NCBI GenBank assembly: GCA_050012295.1
Contig: JBEKHL010000024.1
Location: forward strand, 1-22,472
Direction: 5' to 3'
DNA: 22,472 nucleotides
DNA from: UBA6186 sp050012295
GTDB lineage: Bacteria; Pseudomonadota; Gammaproteobacteria; UBA6186; Azoamicaceae
How positions within the stretch are numbered: position 1 is the first letter of the stretch; each line of letters opens with the position of its first letter. The notes under the pieces are model-generated. The model was not told the DNA's origin. It saw nothing but the letters and a program-made list of their open reading frames with translations, and made no database searches. Both the position numbers and the translations under genes were made by a program. Positions 7,448 to 17,900 of the stretch are shown here, one piece after another.

Positions 7448-10400
7448 GTGCCGCAAAAAAAAACAAATGAAAAATCAGTTCAAAAAATTAACAGTCATAT
7501 TAACGCATCAATAGAAGAGTTACAGAATTTTTTTCTAGATGAAGAAAGAACGCGTTATATTTATGCTGCATCGCAATTTGAAATTACTCGATATCTAGAG
7601 AAGCTAAAAGCCTTGCTGGTGCATGTGTTGCGAGATATAACCAATTCTGGTTATGAAGAATATTTAGTTAAAATCTTGCAAGGATTACAAAATCTGTATG
7701 GTGTGCTTAATCAGTGGCATAGAGTTGTTGTAGATGATCCTTCCCCTGAAGCAAAAGTATGTCAACTATACAAGTCACATTTAGAAGATGCACGCCAAGG
7801 CTATAAACTTACTAAGCGAAATTTACAACGCTTAGAAGATTTGAATATTCGGTTGACGAATAATCGAAAAAAATCTGAAAATGAAGCCAAAAAATATTTG
7901 CTATTGCGTGATAGCTTACAAAAAATCGCGCGTAATGAAATTCATTCTGTGATGGATCCACAAATACCAGAGCAGACTCACATTATCAAGGAATTCATTG
8001 AGTTGTTTTTATCTCCAAATGTTTTGTTAGAACTTAGTGATATTAAACAAATTTTATGGATCCAACGCTCATTAATCGGTGTCATTAATCATACTAAAGC
8101 TTTTGCCATTGATGAATATTTTAAAATATTGATGCGTAATGCAAGCAGTAATTTATTATGCATTTCGCACAATAACTACGCAGAATTGATTGCACGTGCT
8201 TGTATCCAATTAGAAATTAAAACGCAAATTTCTCTGCACCCAGATTTATACTTTGGCTCTATTGCAGAGTTTTGCAAGCATCAGATTGTTACCGAAGAAA
8301 TTTTAAAACCTGACAAAAAAGATTATCAGCCATCTTGGTTATATCAAACAACTGAAAAAATGATCAAAGCCTTGCTTCAGTTGATACTATATGCGCCAGA
8401 AGAGAGATTTAAAGATTTTATTATCCAAAATATAAGCCTCTTTAATACCACAAATGGATTTGAGTTGGCCATGAATGCTTGGCTACAATTGTGTGATAGT
8501 TTAGAACAAGGTAAGCTTAATCCTCAGATTGGCCATAATATCTTAGCTGCTATGGATATTTTCTTATATCCTGATAATCATAAAATTGGGCAATCTTTGT
8601 ATAATTATGTACAAGCTACCAATACCGAAACAACACTCACATTAGTTGATATTTTATCCTTAAGATCAAAACGTATCTTAAATATTAATTTTAAACAACC
8701 ACAGCATATCAAATACTTTTTTATTCCAGGAGTTAACCAATTATTTAATGTACAATATGACCGTAATTCTAACAACGACGTTGTCAGAAAAAAATGGGCA
8801 ACCGCCTGGTTTTATTTAAATGCTTATTCGCCACAACAACAAGCACAGAAAATTGATACAGTAGGAGCTATTGCAACTGCTCAAGAAATTTTCCCAATGT
8901 TTTTGAGGTTATTCTCTGTTTCCCCAGCTACTATAGACAGCCTAATTGATTTTTTTCAAATAATTTCTGGATATGGTAATTGGCAAGAACGACATCAACT
9001 TGCCAAATTTTTAATTCTTGATATCAAAAATATTAAATGCATGCCATCACAAGAGTGTTTAAAATCATTACAAGAAAAAGCGGTAATTAAATTACTTAAT
9101 TTTCCGAGTTTTTTAGCTGATTCAAATATATTTAAACAACTAGCCTCAGCGTACTTATTGCATTTTTGCCAAAAAACAGAAATTTCTAGGCTAAGTAAGC
9201 TCAATCCCCAACTGCAAAATTATCGAAATATATTACAGTTCCCGCTAAAAGAAAATTTTGATCTGCTTTATTATTTTTCAGATGAACTTGCCAGTATGAG
9301 TAATGAATTAGATCCAAAAGATGCTATTTGGGCGATGAAACTATTGTATCGTATTTTTGATTGCGTTGATACAATGCATGAGAATATGGCCCAGGCTTAT
9401 CAGGCACAAGTTACTGATTTGCTAGAATCTGTGCAGAGATTTTCGCGCTTTTATCGGCAAAATGCTGAAGAAATGCCATTTCGTGTATTACAAGGGAAGG
9501 ATGATTTGTATTTGTGGAAATTAAAAATACCAACGGAGTATGCTGAAAGTACGCCAATTGTTTATGGGGAAGTATTGCTTGAAGTGCAAGATAACTTAAT
9601 TGATTATAAATTATTAGATTGTTTTGGAAAAGTCATTAGCGGTCAAGTGAATACCGATGAGGCTAATCTAGGATTGCGTGTTAACGCAAAACTATCCGAC
9701 TTGAGGCACATCAAAGTTCAATTGTTTACCGTTATTGCCAAGCAAACAGGTAATCTAGGCTGGCAAGCATTATTGATGAAGCAGTATTTACGCATTAAAG
9801 AGACGGTGCGTAAGCAAATTTCAGCTGGATTTGAGTCTTTATCGGATAGACAAAATTTGTCCTTAGTCGAAAAAATGCGTGATGCCATTTTGATCATCGA
9901 TGGTGCTAGAAATTACAAATTTTCAATGATTGACGGTGTGGTTACCAAATATTTAGAAGAAGGCTTATCAGCATCAAACATTAAACAAGACATCATGCTA
10001 TTTTTTGATGACATGGTTGCGGCGATTGCTAAAGTGCTCTCTAGAGGGGATAAATCTTTAGAGGATTGGAGTATGGCAGCAAATAGTGTTGATGATCGAA
10101 TTAAATTTATTTGTGCGCGAAAAAAATATAGTGAAAGCCAATTTAAAGATTGGTTCTTAGGTATGAATAAGCAATTGAACGCTGATAAGCAATCTGCTCT
10201 GATGGAGCGATATTTGCAGGATGTACGTGGTTTAAATGAGAAACATCAATTATTATTTACCGATTTAGGTATTGACTTTTTGCAGTATAACCAAGAAATT
10301 GCCATTGCTGCTGTGTATCAACATTTGGCGCAAGCTAAAGAAAATACAAGAAGTAGGATGAATTTATTTATGAAGCTTGGTACAGGTCAAGGTAAATCCT

Positions 10401-11941
10401 TGGTGATTGCAGAGGCAGCACGCAAAATTCTTAGCGAAAAATTGAGTAAAACTGTGATGATTTTTACTTGTTACGATCACTTGGCTGAGCGAGACTTTAA
10501 CAAGTTTAAAAGTTATTTTGCGCACTTTGGTTATAACGCTGCTTGTATCTTGCCCAATCATCTTGACTCTTCTACTAGTGTTCTATCAAACAATGCAGGC
10601 GCCAATGCATTAGCAGAATTTAGCAAAGCGCAAGTTATTTACGTCAATTTAGAAACTTACATTTCCTTGCTAAGGCAAGAACGTGTGAAAAGGATCAAAC
10701 AACAAGAAACTGCGGTGATGTTTCCTGATCCAAAAGATAGTGTGGCGATTATGGATGAATTTGATAGTTTGATATTGGATTCAGATGAAATTATCCAAAC
10801 TCTAGATGGGTTTCAGGTGCCAGCGGTTAATTTGTTAGCATTAGGTAAATCTGCTGCTGAGCGAAAAGTTTTAGCAGATTTAGATCCTACCTCAATAGTT
10901 CGAGTACTTTTACGAACAATCATTGGGAGTGATTCTTGGCAAAGTTGGTATAATGAAGAATGGAATCAATTGGTTACAGGTGGTAGAAGCTATAGTGATA
11001 TTAGTTCTTTAGGAAAAAGAAACAATTTTAAATCAGCGTTATTTGATGAATGGCAATTTGGTTGCGTGACTTTGCTGAGCTCTGTTATCGATCCTCTTAG
11101 CTTTTATAACAGCTTTAAGTTTGTGATTGGCTTATCCGGCAGCATTAATCGTCAAACTCATCGGTTAATCTCAAACGTGTTGACAGGTGATTCCAACTAT
11201 TTTGAAATTCCGCCGTTTTTTGGACCAATCAATGCAGAAAAGAATCGCACCCAGACTAAAGATCTAATTTGTAATTCACAAGAACAACATGTACAGAGCA
11301 TCATTGATGAAGCTGTTGCTATCACTACTAAAACCGAGCGCCCAGTATTAATTTTTGCAGAATCAACTACTCGATTATCTGAAAGCAAGTCAGATTTTGA
11401 AGTATTAAAAGAACGTTTGTGCAGTATAAATAAAATTGCGAAAAGCAAATTGCTTTTCGTTGAAAACGAATCTGACATAAATCGACATTTGCCAAACATT
11501 GGTAAACGGAAATATGTAACTTTGGCAACACGAATTTTAGCTCGTGGGGCTGATATTAAAGTTGACACTGATATTAAAGAAGGGCTGCATTTAATTGTTG
11601 GTTATTACCCAGATCGCGAAAGCATTTACATTCAAATGCTGGGTAGAACCGCACGCCAGGATGATAAAGGCAGTTATGCAACCATCACTCGTGATCCGAA
11701 AGATTTCAAATCTTTGAATTCAGAAAAAAATGTGGTTGATGGCATTTGTCACCGAGTCTCAGAATCTGTTTTTGCAGACGAAAAATTACCAGTGGCTCAA
11801 CAAACGGGAAGACAGTGTTTGCAAGCATTTCCTCTATTTATTACGGCGTTTCGGTCTTGTAATAGTTCAACATTAGAAGGTAAACTTCCTTTTAAGATTG
11901 AGAGGGAAGTTTTAAATGCATTTCCACGATTGAGGAGATAA
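7448..11941 (+). CDS. Giant protein with a C-terminal SecA-like ATPase motor
   Basis: This 1497-residue protein carries SecA-type helicase motifs in its last third: Walker A GTGQGKS (978-984), Walker B DEFD (1103-1106; DEVD in SecA), GLSGS (1228-1232; equivalent to GMTGT), ATRILARGAD (1360-1369; equivalent to ATNMAGRGTD) and GRTARQDDKGS (1399-1409; equivalent to GRSGRQGDPGS). The first 950 or so residues are long-helical and unrecognised, and the zinc-binding C-terminus of housekeeping SecA is absent. It is therefore a SecA-like ATPase on a large dedicated scaffold, not the cell's main SecA. It starts with GTG; no in-frame ATG lies nearby, and only a weak AGAG precedes it. Its last codons contain the ribosome-binding site of the next gene. 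The tight pairing with an exoprotein gene suggests a role in unfolding or exporting that protein, but this is inference. It could instead be a secreted effector. Confidence 0.85.
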   Translation: MPQKKTNEKSVQKINSHINASIEELQNFFLDEERTRYIYAASQFEITRYLEKLKALLVHVLRDITNSGYEEYLVKILQGLQNLYGVLNQWHRVVVDDPSPEAKVCQLYKSHLEDARQGYKLTKRNLQRLEDLNIRLTNNRKKSENEAKKYLLLRDSLQKIARNEIHSVMDPQIPEQTHIIKEFIELFLSPNVLLELSDIKQILWIQRSLIGVINHTKAFAIDEYFKILMRNASSNLLCISHNNYAELIARACIQLEIKTQISLHPDLYFGSIAEFCKHQIVTEEILKPDKKDYQPSWLYQTTEKMIKALLQLILYAPEERFKDFIIQNISLFNTTNGFELAMNAWLQLCDSLEQGKLNPQIGHNILAAMDIFLYPDNHKIGQSLYNYVQATNTETTLTLVDILSLRSKRILNINFKQPQHIKYFFIPGVNQLFNVQYDRNSNNDVVRKKWATAWFYLNAYSPQQQAQKIDTVGAIATAQEIFPMFLRLFSVSPATIDSLIDFFQIISGYGNWQERHQLAKFLILDIKNIKCMPSQECLKSLQEKAVIKLLNFPSFLADSNIFKQLASAYLLHFCQKTEISRLSKLNPQLQNYRNILQFPLKENFDLLYYFSDELASMSNELDPKDAIWAMKLLYRIFDCVDTMHENMAQAYQAQVTDLLESVQRFSRFYRQNAEEMPFRVLQGKDDLYLWKLKIPTEYAESTPIVYGEVLLEVQDNLIDYKLLDCFGKVISGQVNTDEANLGLRVNAKLSDLRHIKVQLFTVIAKQTGNLGWQALLMKQYLRIKETVRKQISAGFESLSDRQNLSLVEKMRDAILIIDGARNYKFSMIDGVVTKYLEEGLSASNIKQDIMLFFDDMVAAIAKVLSRGDKSLEDWSMAANSVDDRIKFICARKKYSESQFKDWFLGMNKQLNADKQSALMERYLQDVRGLNEKHQLLFTDLGIDFLQYNQEIAIAAVYQHLAQAKENTRSRMNLFMKLGTGQGKSLVIAEAARKILSEKLSKTVMIFTCYDHLAERDFNKFKSYFAHFGYNAACILPNHLDSSTSVLSNNAGANALAEFSKAQVIYVNLETYISLLRQERVKRIKQQETAVMFPDPKDSVAIMDEFDSLILDSDEIIQTLDGFQVPAVNLLALGKSAAERKVLADLDPTSIVRVLLRTIIGSDSWQSWYNEEWNQLVTGGRSYSDISSLGKRNNFKSALFDEWQFGCVTLLSSVIDPLSFYNSFKFVIGLSGSINRQTHRLISNVLTGDSNYFEIPPFFGPINAEKNRTQTKDLICNSQEQHVQSIIDEAVAITTKTERPVLIFAESTTRLSESKSDFEVLKERLCSINKIAKSKLLFVENESDINRHLPNIGKRKYVTLATRILARGADIKVDTDIKEGLHLIVGYYPDRESIYIQMLGRTARQDDKGSYATITRDPKDFKSLNSEKNVVDGICHRVSESVFADEKLPVAQQTGRQCLQAFPLFITAFRSCNSSTLEGKLPFKIEREVLNAFPRLRR

Positions 11942-11947
11942 TTGATG
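11932..11947 (+). promoter_or_regulatory. Ribosome-binding site deciding the start of the giant exoprotein
   Basis: GAGGAG lies inside the last codons of the SecA-like gene (Leu-Arg-Arg-stop). The stop TAA is at 11939-11941, an in-frame TTG follows at 11942, and ATG at 11945-11947. The AGGAG to ATG spacing of seven bases makes ATG at 11945 the likelier start. The arrangement implies translational coupling of the two genes. Confidence 0.75.
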
Positions 11948-14900
11948 CCAGATAATCCTTCCAATTTTGACTTTGATGCGTTAATGGCAGAATTTGATCT
12001 CGAAAAAAAGATGGAATTGCAACAGCTCGAGACAAGACTAACTGCAGCAACTCGAGCTATAGCGGAATTTGAGCAAACTATTGGTAGCAGTAGATTACCT
12101 ACATTTGAAGAGCAGTTTGCCAGTGATTTAGCCGCAGATTGCGAAGCTGAAGAAGCATATTTGGCGAATGTTCCGTCAACCGAACAAGCACAAATGCAAT
12201 TTGAACAAGTAATTAATGAATCTCGGCCACCTACATTTGAAGATCAATTTGCCAGTGATTTAGCCGTAGATCGTGAAGCTGAAGAAGCATATTTGGCGAG
12301 CGTTCCTTCAACCGAACAAGCACAAAAGCAATTTGAACAAGTAATTAATGAATCTCGGCCACCTACATTTGAAGATCAATTTGCCAGTGATTTAGCCACA
12401 GATCGTGAAGCTGAAGAAGCATATTTGGCGAGTGTTCCTTCAACCGAACAAGCGCGAATGCAATTTGAACAAGTAATTAGTAAATCTCGGCCACCTACAT
12501 TTGAAGATCAGTTTGTTAGTGATTTAGCCGCAGATTGCGAAGCTGAAGAAGCATATTTGGCGAATGTTCCTTCAACCGAACAAGCGCGAATGCAATTTGA
12601 ACAAGTAATTAGTGAATCTCGGCCACCTACATTTGAAGATCAATTTGCCAGTGATTTAGCCGCAGATCGTGAAGCTGAAGAAGCATATTTGGCGAGTGTT
12701 CCTTCAACCGAACAAGCGCGAATGCAATTTGAACAAGTAATTAATGAATCTCGGCCACCTACATTTGAAGAGCAGTTTGTTAGTGATTTAGCCGCAGATC
12801 GCGAAGCTGAAGAGGTATATTTGGCGAGTGTTCCATCAACCGAACAAGCACAAATGCAATTTGAACAAGTAATTAGTGAATCTCGGCCACCTACATTTGA
12901 AGAGCAGTTTGCCAGTGATTTAGCCGCAGATCGTGAAGCTGAAGAAGCATATTTGGCGAATGTTCCTTCAACCGAACAAGCACAAATGCAATTTGAACAA
13001 GTAATTAGTGAATCTCGGCTACCTACATTTGAAGAAATGTTTGCCAAAGATCTGGAATTAGATAGGCAAGCTGAGCAGGCTTGGATGGATAGAATCCCAA
13101 CTCTAGAAGAAGTGAATGCGTCATTTAAAGAAATTATTAAACAATCTAAGCGGTGGCACAACTTGGTGCGCGCTGAAGGTGCTAATATTTTATTGCATAT
13201 TGTAGATTATAATTATTCTGAAAATAACTATCGGCAATTATTGGGCGTTCCAGAATTTGCTGATGAAAAATATATTCCAATTTATACGCCAGACGATCCA
13301 GCTTTACTTAGTATTCATCTTGATTTTGGCTTAAAAAATGTTGTAAAACTTAATACTGCAGGTCCATTTATCAGTCTTGCGCAAACCAAGCAATTCACCA
13401 TAGAGACACCACATACTGTTTCGATTGATGAGTTGCATGTTAAAGCATTGACCATTAAGCAATTTTTGCAAATACATAACCCCAATAGCAATATTACGCT
13501 GCAAGATTTTATTGATTTATCGGCAAGCGGTCCAATCATATTGGGCAAAGTACTAGCAGGAGATATGATCCGGTTTTACTCTCCTATCAAGATTGCAGCT
13601 TTACAATTACAGGCAAGCAAATGTTACTTAAATAGTGTATCAGACATTGAAATCAAAACTCTCGTGTTTAAGCAGTTACTGGAAGCTCACGGTGATCGTA
13701 TCAAGCTTGGAGAAGCGCGCAGCTTAGATGAATTAAAGCTTTATGCCAAGCAATTGCAAGCAGATAGTTTGTATAGTGCAAGCTTAGAAATTAGAGCCAG
13801 GCAGGTATTGGCCGATCTTTTAGAAGGCACACAATTAGTTGATGTTGTAGCTTCAAGTTTAAAGGCCAAAGCTATAAGAGGAAAAGACAAAGTCAAACTG
13901 CATTGTAACAAGTTAGAAATAGAAGATCTCCACGCTAAAGATTGTGAGTTAAAGATTGGCTCTCATTTTACTTATACAGACAATAGTTTTCAGGGAATTC
14001 AAAATAAGCTGAATATTATCTTTGGGCAAGATTATAGCATTACTCAAAATGTTTATGCCGATCAATTACAGGTGATTTACATAAAAACAGATCACGTGCT
14101 ACAGATTGATGCCGAGATAAATATTAAATATAAATTAGTGATTGAGGCAAGTGGTTTGAAACAAAACAAACCTATAAAGGCAGGCAGTGTTGAATTCAGA
14201 ATTACTGGGGCATTTGAAAGCTGTGCGCCGATTATAGTGAGAGAGGACGCTAAAGTTACAGCGAACTCTCTACAGCAATCCTCTAATGGTTATTTTCAAT
14301 CAGAATCTCTTAATGTACATGTAATTAATGGTGCGTTAAAAGGTAGTTGTAAAGCCAAAAATTTACAGCTTATCGCGCGAAATAGCTTGCAGTATAATGT
14401 ATCTAAGTGGGTTGCTGACAACTATGACATTACGGTGCCTGAATCCCGCTATGCAAAATTTCCACAAACAGTTGCTGGAGATTACAAGTTAAATATATCA
14501 AATCCAGCTGCTAGAGGTGCTTTATTTATACCGAAAATGCATTTAGGTGGACAATTAAACATCAATGCGGATCATTGTCACATTGCTATTAAGCTCTCTG
14601 GTACTATTGTTGCCCAATTTATCCTTATCAATGGTAGGCTCATAAATTTAGCAAATACGGGTTTATTTGCGTTAAATGGAATTACCTTAAATGCTTTTGA
14701 TGGCTTTACTGGATTAAATGATGGTACCTATATTCGCACCTTACAAGGAGACATCAAATTAAGCAGTGAGGGCAGTAAAATTAATTTGTCGCATTTAGAG
14801 ATTGTTGCCATGCGATCTGGTAATATTTTGCTGCGTGCACGAAATGGAGTTAGTAATATTTCAGGTAAGCTACAAACAGTCAATGGTGATGTGATTTTGC

Positions 14901-17900
14901 AATCACCGCAATTTTTAATGGGACTTAATTATCACGAATTACCTAGCGAATCTCGTGGCAATAATTCTACACGTACTGGTGGTGTGAAAGTCACCTCACG
15001 GCCAGCCGAATTGGTGGCTAGGAGATTATTGCTTAGTGGTTTTAATCCAGGTGAACGTTGTTTAGTTAAATTAATCGGTAGTATCTGTTGTCTGCAAGAG
15101 TTGCCACAAAACCGCGAGAAAATTCAGTGTGAGAGTGTAACTGACCATGAGGACTTTGATAATACCAGAACAGAAAGCGTTTGGGTTGGTGCGACTAGTA
15201 AACCTTTGATTGGAGGAAGAAAAGGTATTTATGAAGATCGAACTGTTCATAGCTACACTACTACTACTCATGCTACCTATACCGCAGAGCTTATTGCTAG
15301 CAATCATACTCATGTTAATTTAACCAAGGGAGATCATAGAGGTTTAATTCTAGCTGCTAGGCAAAATACCGTTACTTTTGGTGCTGGCACGGTGTTTAAT
15401 TCAACGCCGCAAGCCAATGATAGGGAACTTCATTTAAATGTGGGATTAGATGAGGTGATCCACAACTCTGTAGGTGGTTTTTACACTTTTATGCCCAATT
15501 TGCAAGCAACAGATTTTATAGTGCCAGAGCTAGGTAATCGCTATTCTATGTTTATACCATTAGTTAATATCCCTCTAGAAGAAAAATATCCGATGATCCT
15601 AGGTTTGAATAGGCATGGCAAATTGCAAATCATGCCAAGGCGTAGTGTAATGATGTACCATCATTTAGGTCAAGAGCTGGAAAACTTTCATTTAATTTTG
15701 CATAAGCAATATCCAGCAGCCTTAAGTGTTATGCCAAACCCCGAAATGCTGTATTGGCAAGCATGTCGTAATGGGGCTTTAGCAATTGGTGACTTGCAAA
15801 GGAATTATGCTGGGGGCTCTGTTAGTCTAGATCGTCTAGAGGCAAAATTAATCGATGGCGATAAGTTTGTCGTATTTTATCGAGAGCAACTCGTACCTGG
15901 TACCACTCAAAATTTTTGGTTTATGCGCTCTATAATGCCATTAAAGATGTATCAGAAATTAACCGAAAACTATGGCAAGTCAGGTATTTATGGGCAAAAT
16001 GTGTCGCTTTGTGGGATGAATAGTGAGGCCAGTTTGCGACTTATAGATAATGTAACAGCACAAGCTAATCTAGAAATGCAAAACGGGCATGTTGAGTTTG
16101 TTAGTAATACGATCAAAGCTGGTGAGACTATAAGAGGTGAGTTAAATAGTTTTACAATTAATGATGCAGAGGTAATAGCTGGTGGTGATATTGGAGTTGC
16201 AACCGAATTGCTGCGAATTATTAGAAGGAGTGCACATAAAGTTAATTTAAGTGCAAGCAATGATATCGCATTAAAATCGACTCAATATGAAGGTAATGGC
16301 GCTAGTTTTAAAGCTGGCCATGATTTAATTACTCTATTTGAGCACAGTGAAAACTTGGCACAACCGATACACTCCAATGATGGCTCGGTGACTCATTTGG
16401 TACCTAAACTAGATGCCGGTAATGCGGTTTTGTGGCAAGTAGCTGGGGCATCGATTCATGAGGCACCACACATTATTGCTAAAAAATTCAAAGAATTTGC
16501 TGGACAATCGGTTTATTTAGCGGTTAGTGATATTCATCGCAAAGCCTGGAAAACTACAGAAAAAAGCGGCTGGGGACCTTGTCGGAAAAAACGGGATGTT
16601 GAACATGTTAGTATTGATATCGTATCACGCGGTGCCCAATTTGATGTGCAAGAAACCGTGGAAATTATAGGGGCTATGGGCATTAAGTTGCAGCAGGTAA
16701 CAAGCATGGCTCAAGAAAACCTGTTTGTTGCTCCTGATGCACAAGTTGAGCTGCTAGCCGGCTGTCATATGCATGAAAGCCATACCCAAACCCATAAACG
16801 TAATTTAGTGTGGCAAAAACACCAAGTTGACACAGTTTTGCAAAAAAATTATACGCCTTGTGAGTTTAAAGGTAAACTCAAAATTATTGCACGTAGCGCT
16901 TGTGTGGAGCTATTGGCTAATAATCCTTCAAGTAACCGACTATTTCAACAGATACAGCAAGGGTTTGATGGTGAGCTTGCGGTGCAATATTTGTATTGTG
17001 CTTATGAACATCATTGTGAAAAACATCAAGGTCCAACCGTAGCTGCTGCGGCATTGGTTGCCATTGCTATTGCAGCGCTAACCATGGGTGCGGGTGCGGC
17101 AATATTGGCGTCTGCTGGTGGGGCTACTTCTGCCGGCGCTACAGCAGGAGCCGCAGTAGGTGCCGGGGTAACTGCAGGTGCTGCAACAGCATCACTTACT
17201 GCAGGCCAAATGGTAACAGCTAGTGTGATTGATGCGGCATTGGCATCATCCATCACTACAGTCACCTTATCTTTAGCACAAAATGGTGGCGATATTGGTA
17301 AGGCTTTGCGAGAATTGGGCAGTTCAAAGAACATACGAAGTTTATTAACCTCTGTGACAGTAGCTGGACTGGCAGCTAAATTTATCGAGCCATTGAAACA
17401 AAGCAAAAATGCGTTAGATGCAGTCATTCAAGTGGAACAAACCGCAAGTTTGTTCACCAAAATTGAGCGTGCGTTGATGCAAGCCGGAATTAGTGTTGGA
17501 ATGAGTCGTTTAATTGAACGTAAAGAAAACCGCACTAAATTGTCCGCAGCTATAGGAGGTGCAATTGCAGGCGCAGTAGCTGACCATTTAGATTTTGGTG
17601 TCTCTAATAAACAACTAAACTGTCAGCTATCAAAAATAGAAGCAAAACTTAGTAAAGCATTGATTGGCGGTCTTGGAGCGAGTGTAGTGGGCGGCAAACG
17701 GGTTTTCGTTGGAGGTGCCTTGGGAGCCTTGGTAGCAGATTTAGATTTGTTTGAGTTAGATGAAAACAGTCTTAATCCTAAAGACATTGCCAAACATGCC
17801 AAAGCGGAAGAATTACTCGCTGGATTTTCTGCTCTATTAACTCGCCAAGATGTTGGTGCTGCGGCATGCGCAGCAGGTCGGGTGGCAGAAAATCACAATT

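Noticed and set aside
7278..7466. 62-codon minus-strand frame in the leader of the SecA-like gene
   Set aside because: It overlaps the start of a large real gene, is hydrophobic as expected from AT-rich sequence read backwards, and has no ribosome-binding site I can support.
12068..13123. Possible CRISPR-like array
   Set aside because: The 132-bp units are contiguous, in frame and protein-coding, with no spacers.
12640..13161. 173-codon minus-strand frame with serine- and cysteine-rich repeats
   Set aside because: It is the antisense shadow of the 132-bp coding repeats.
13478..13495. NPNSNI as a two-partner secretion (TPS) NPNGI-type motif
   Set aside because: It is a short match at residue 513 without the surrounding TPS-domain sequence or an N-terminal signal peptide.
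17026..17427. 133-codon alanine-rich minus-strand frame
   Set aside because: Antisense shadow of the Ala/Gly-rich DUF637-like region.
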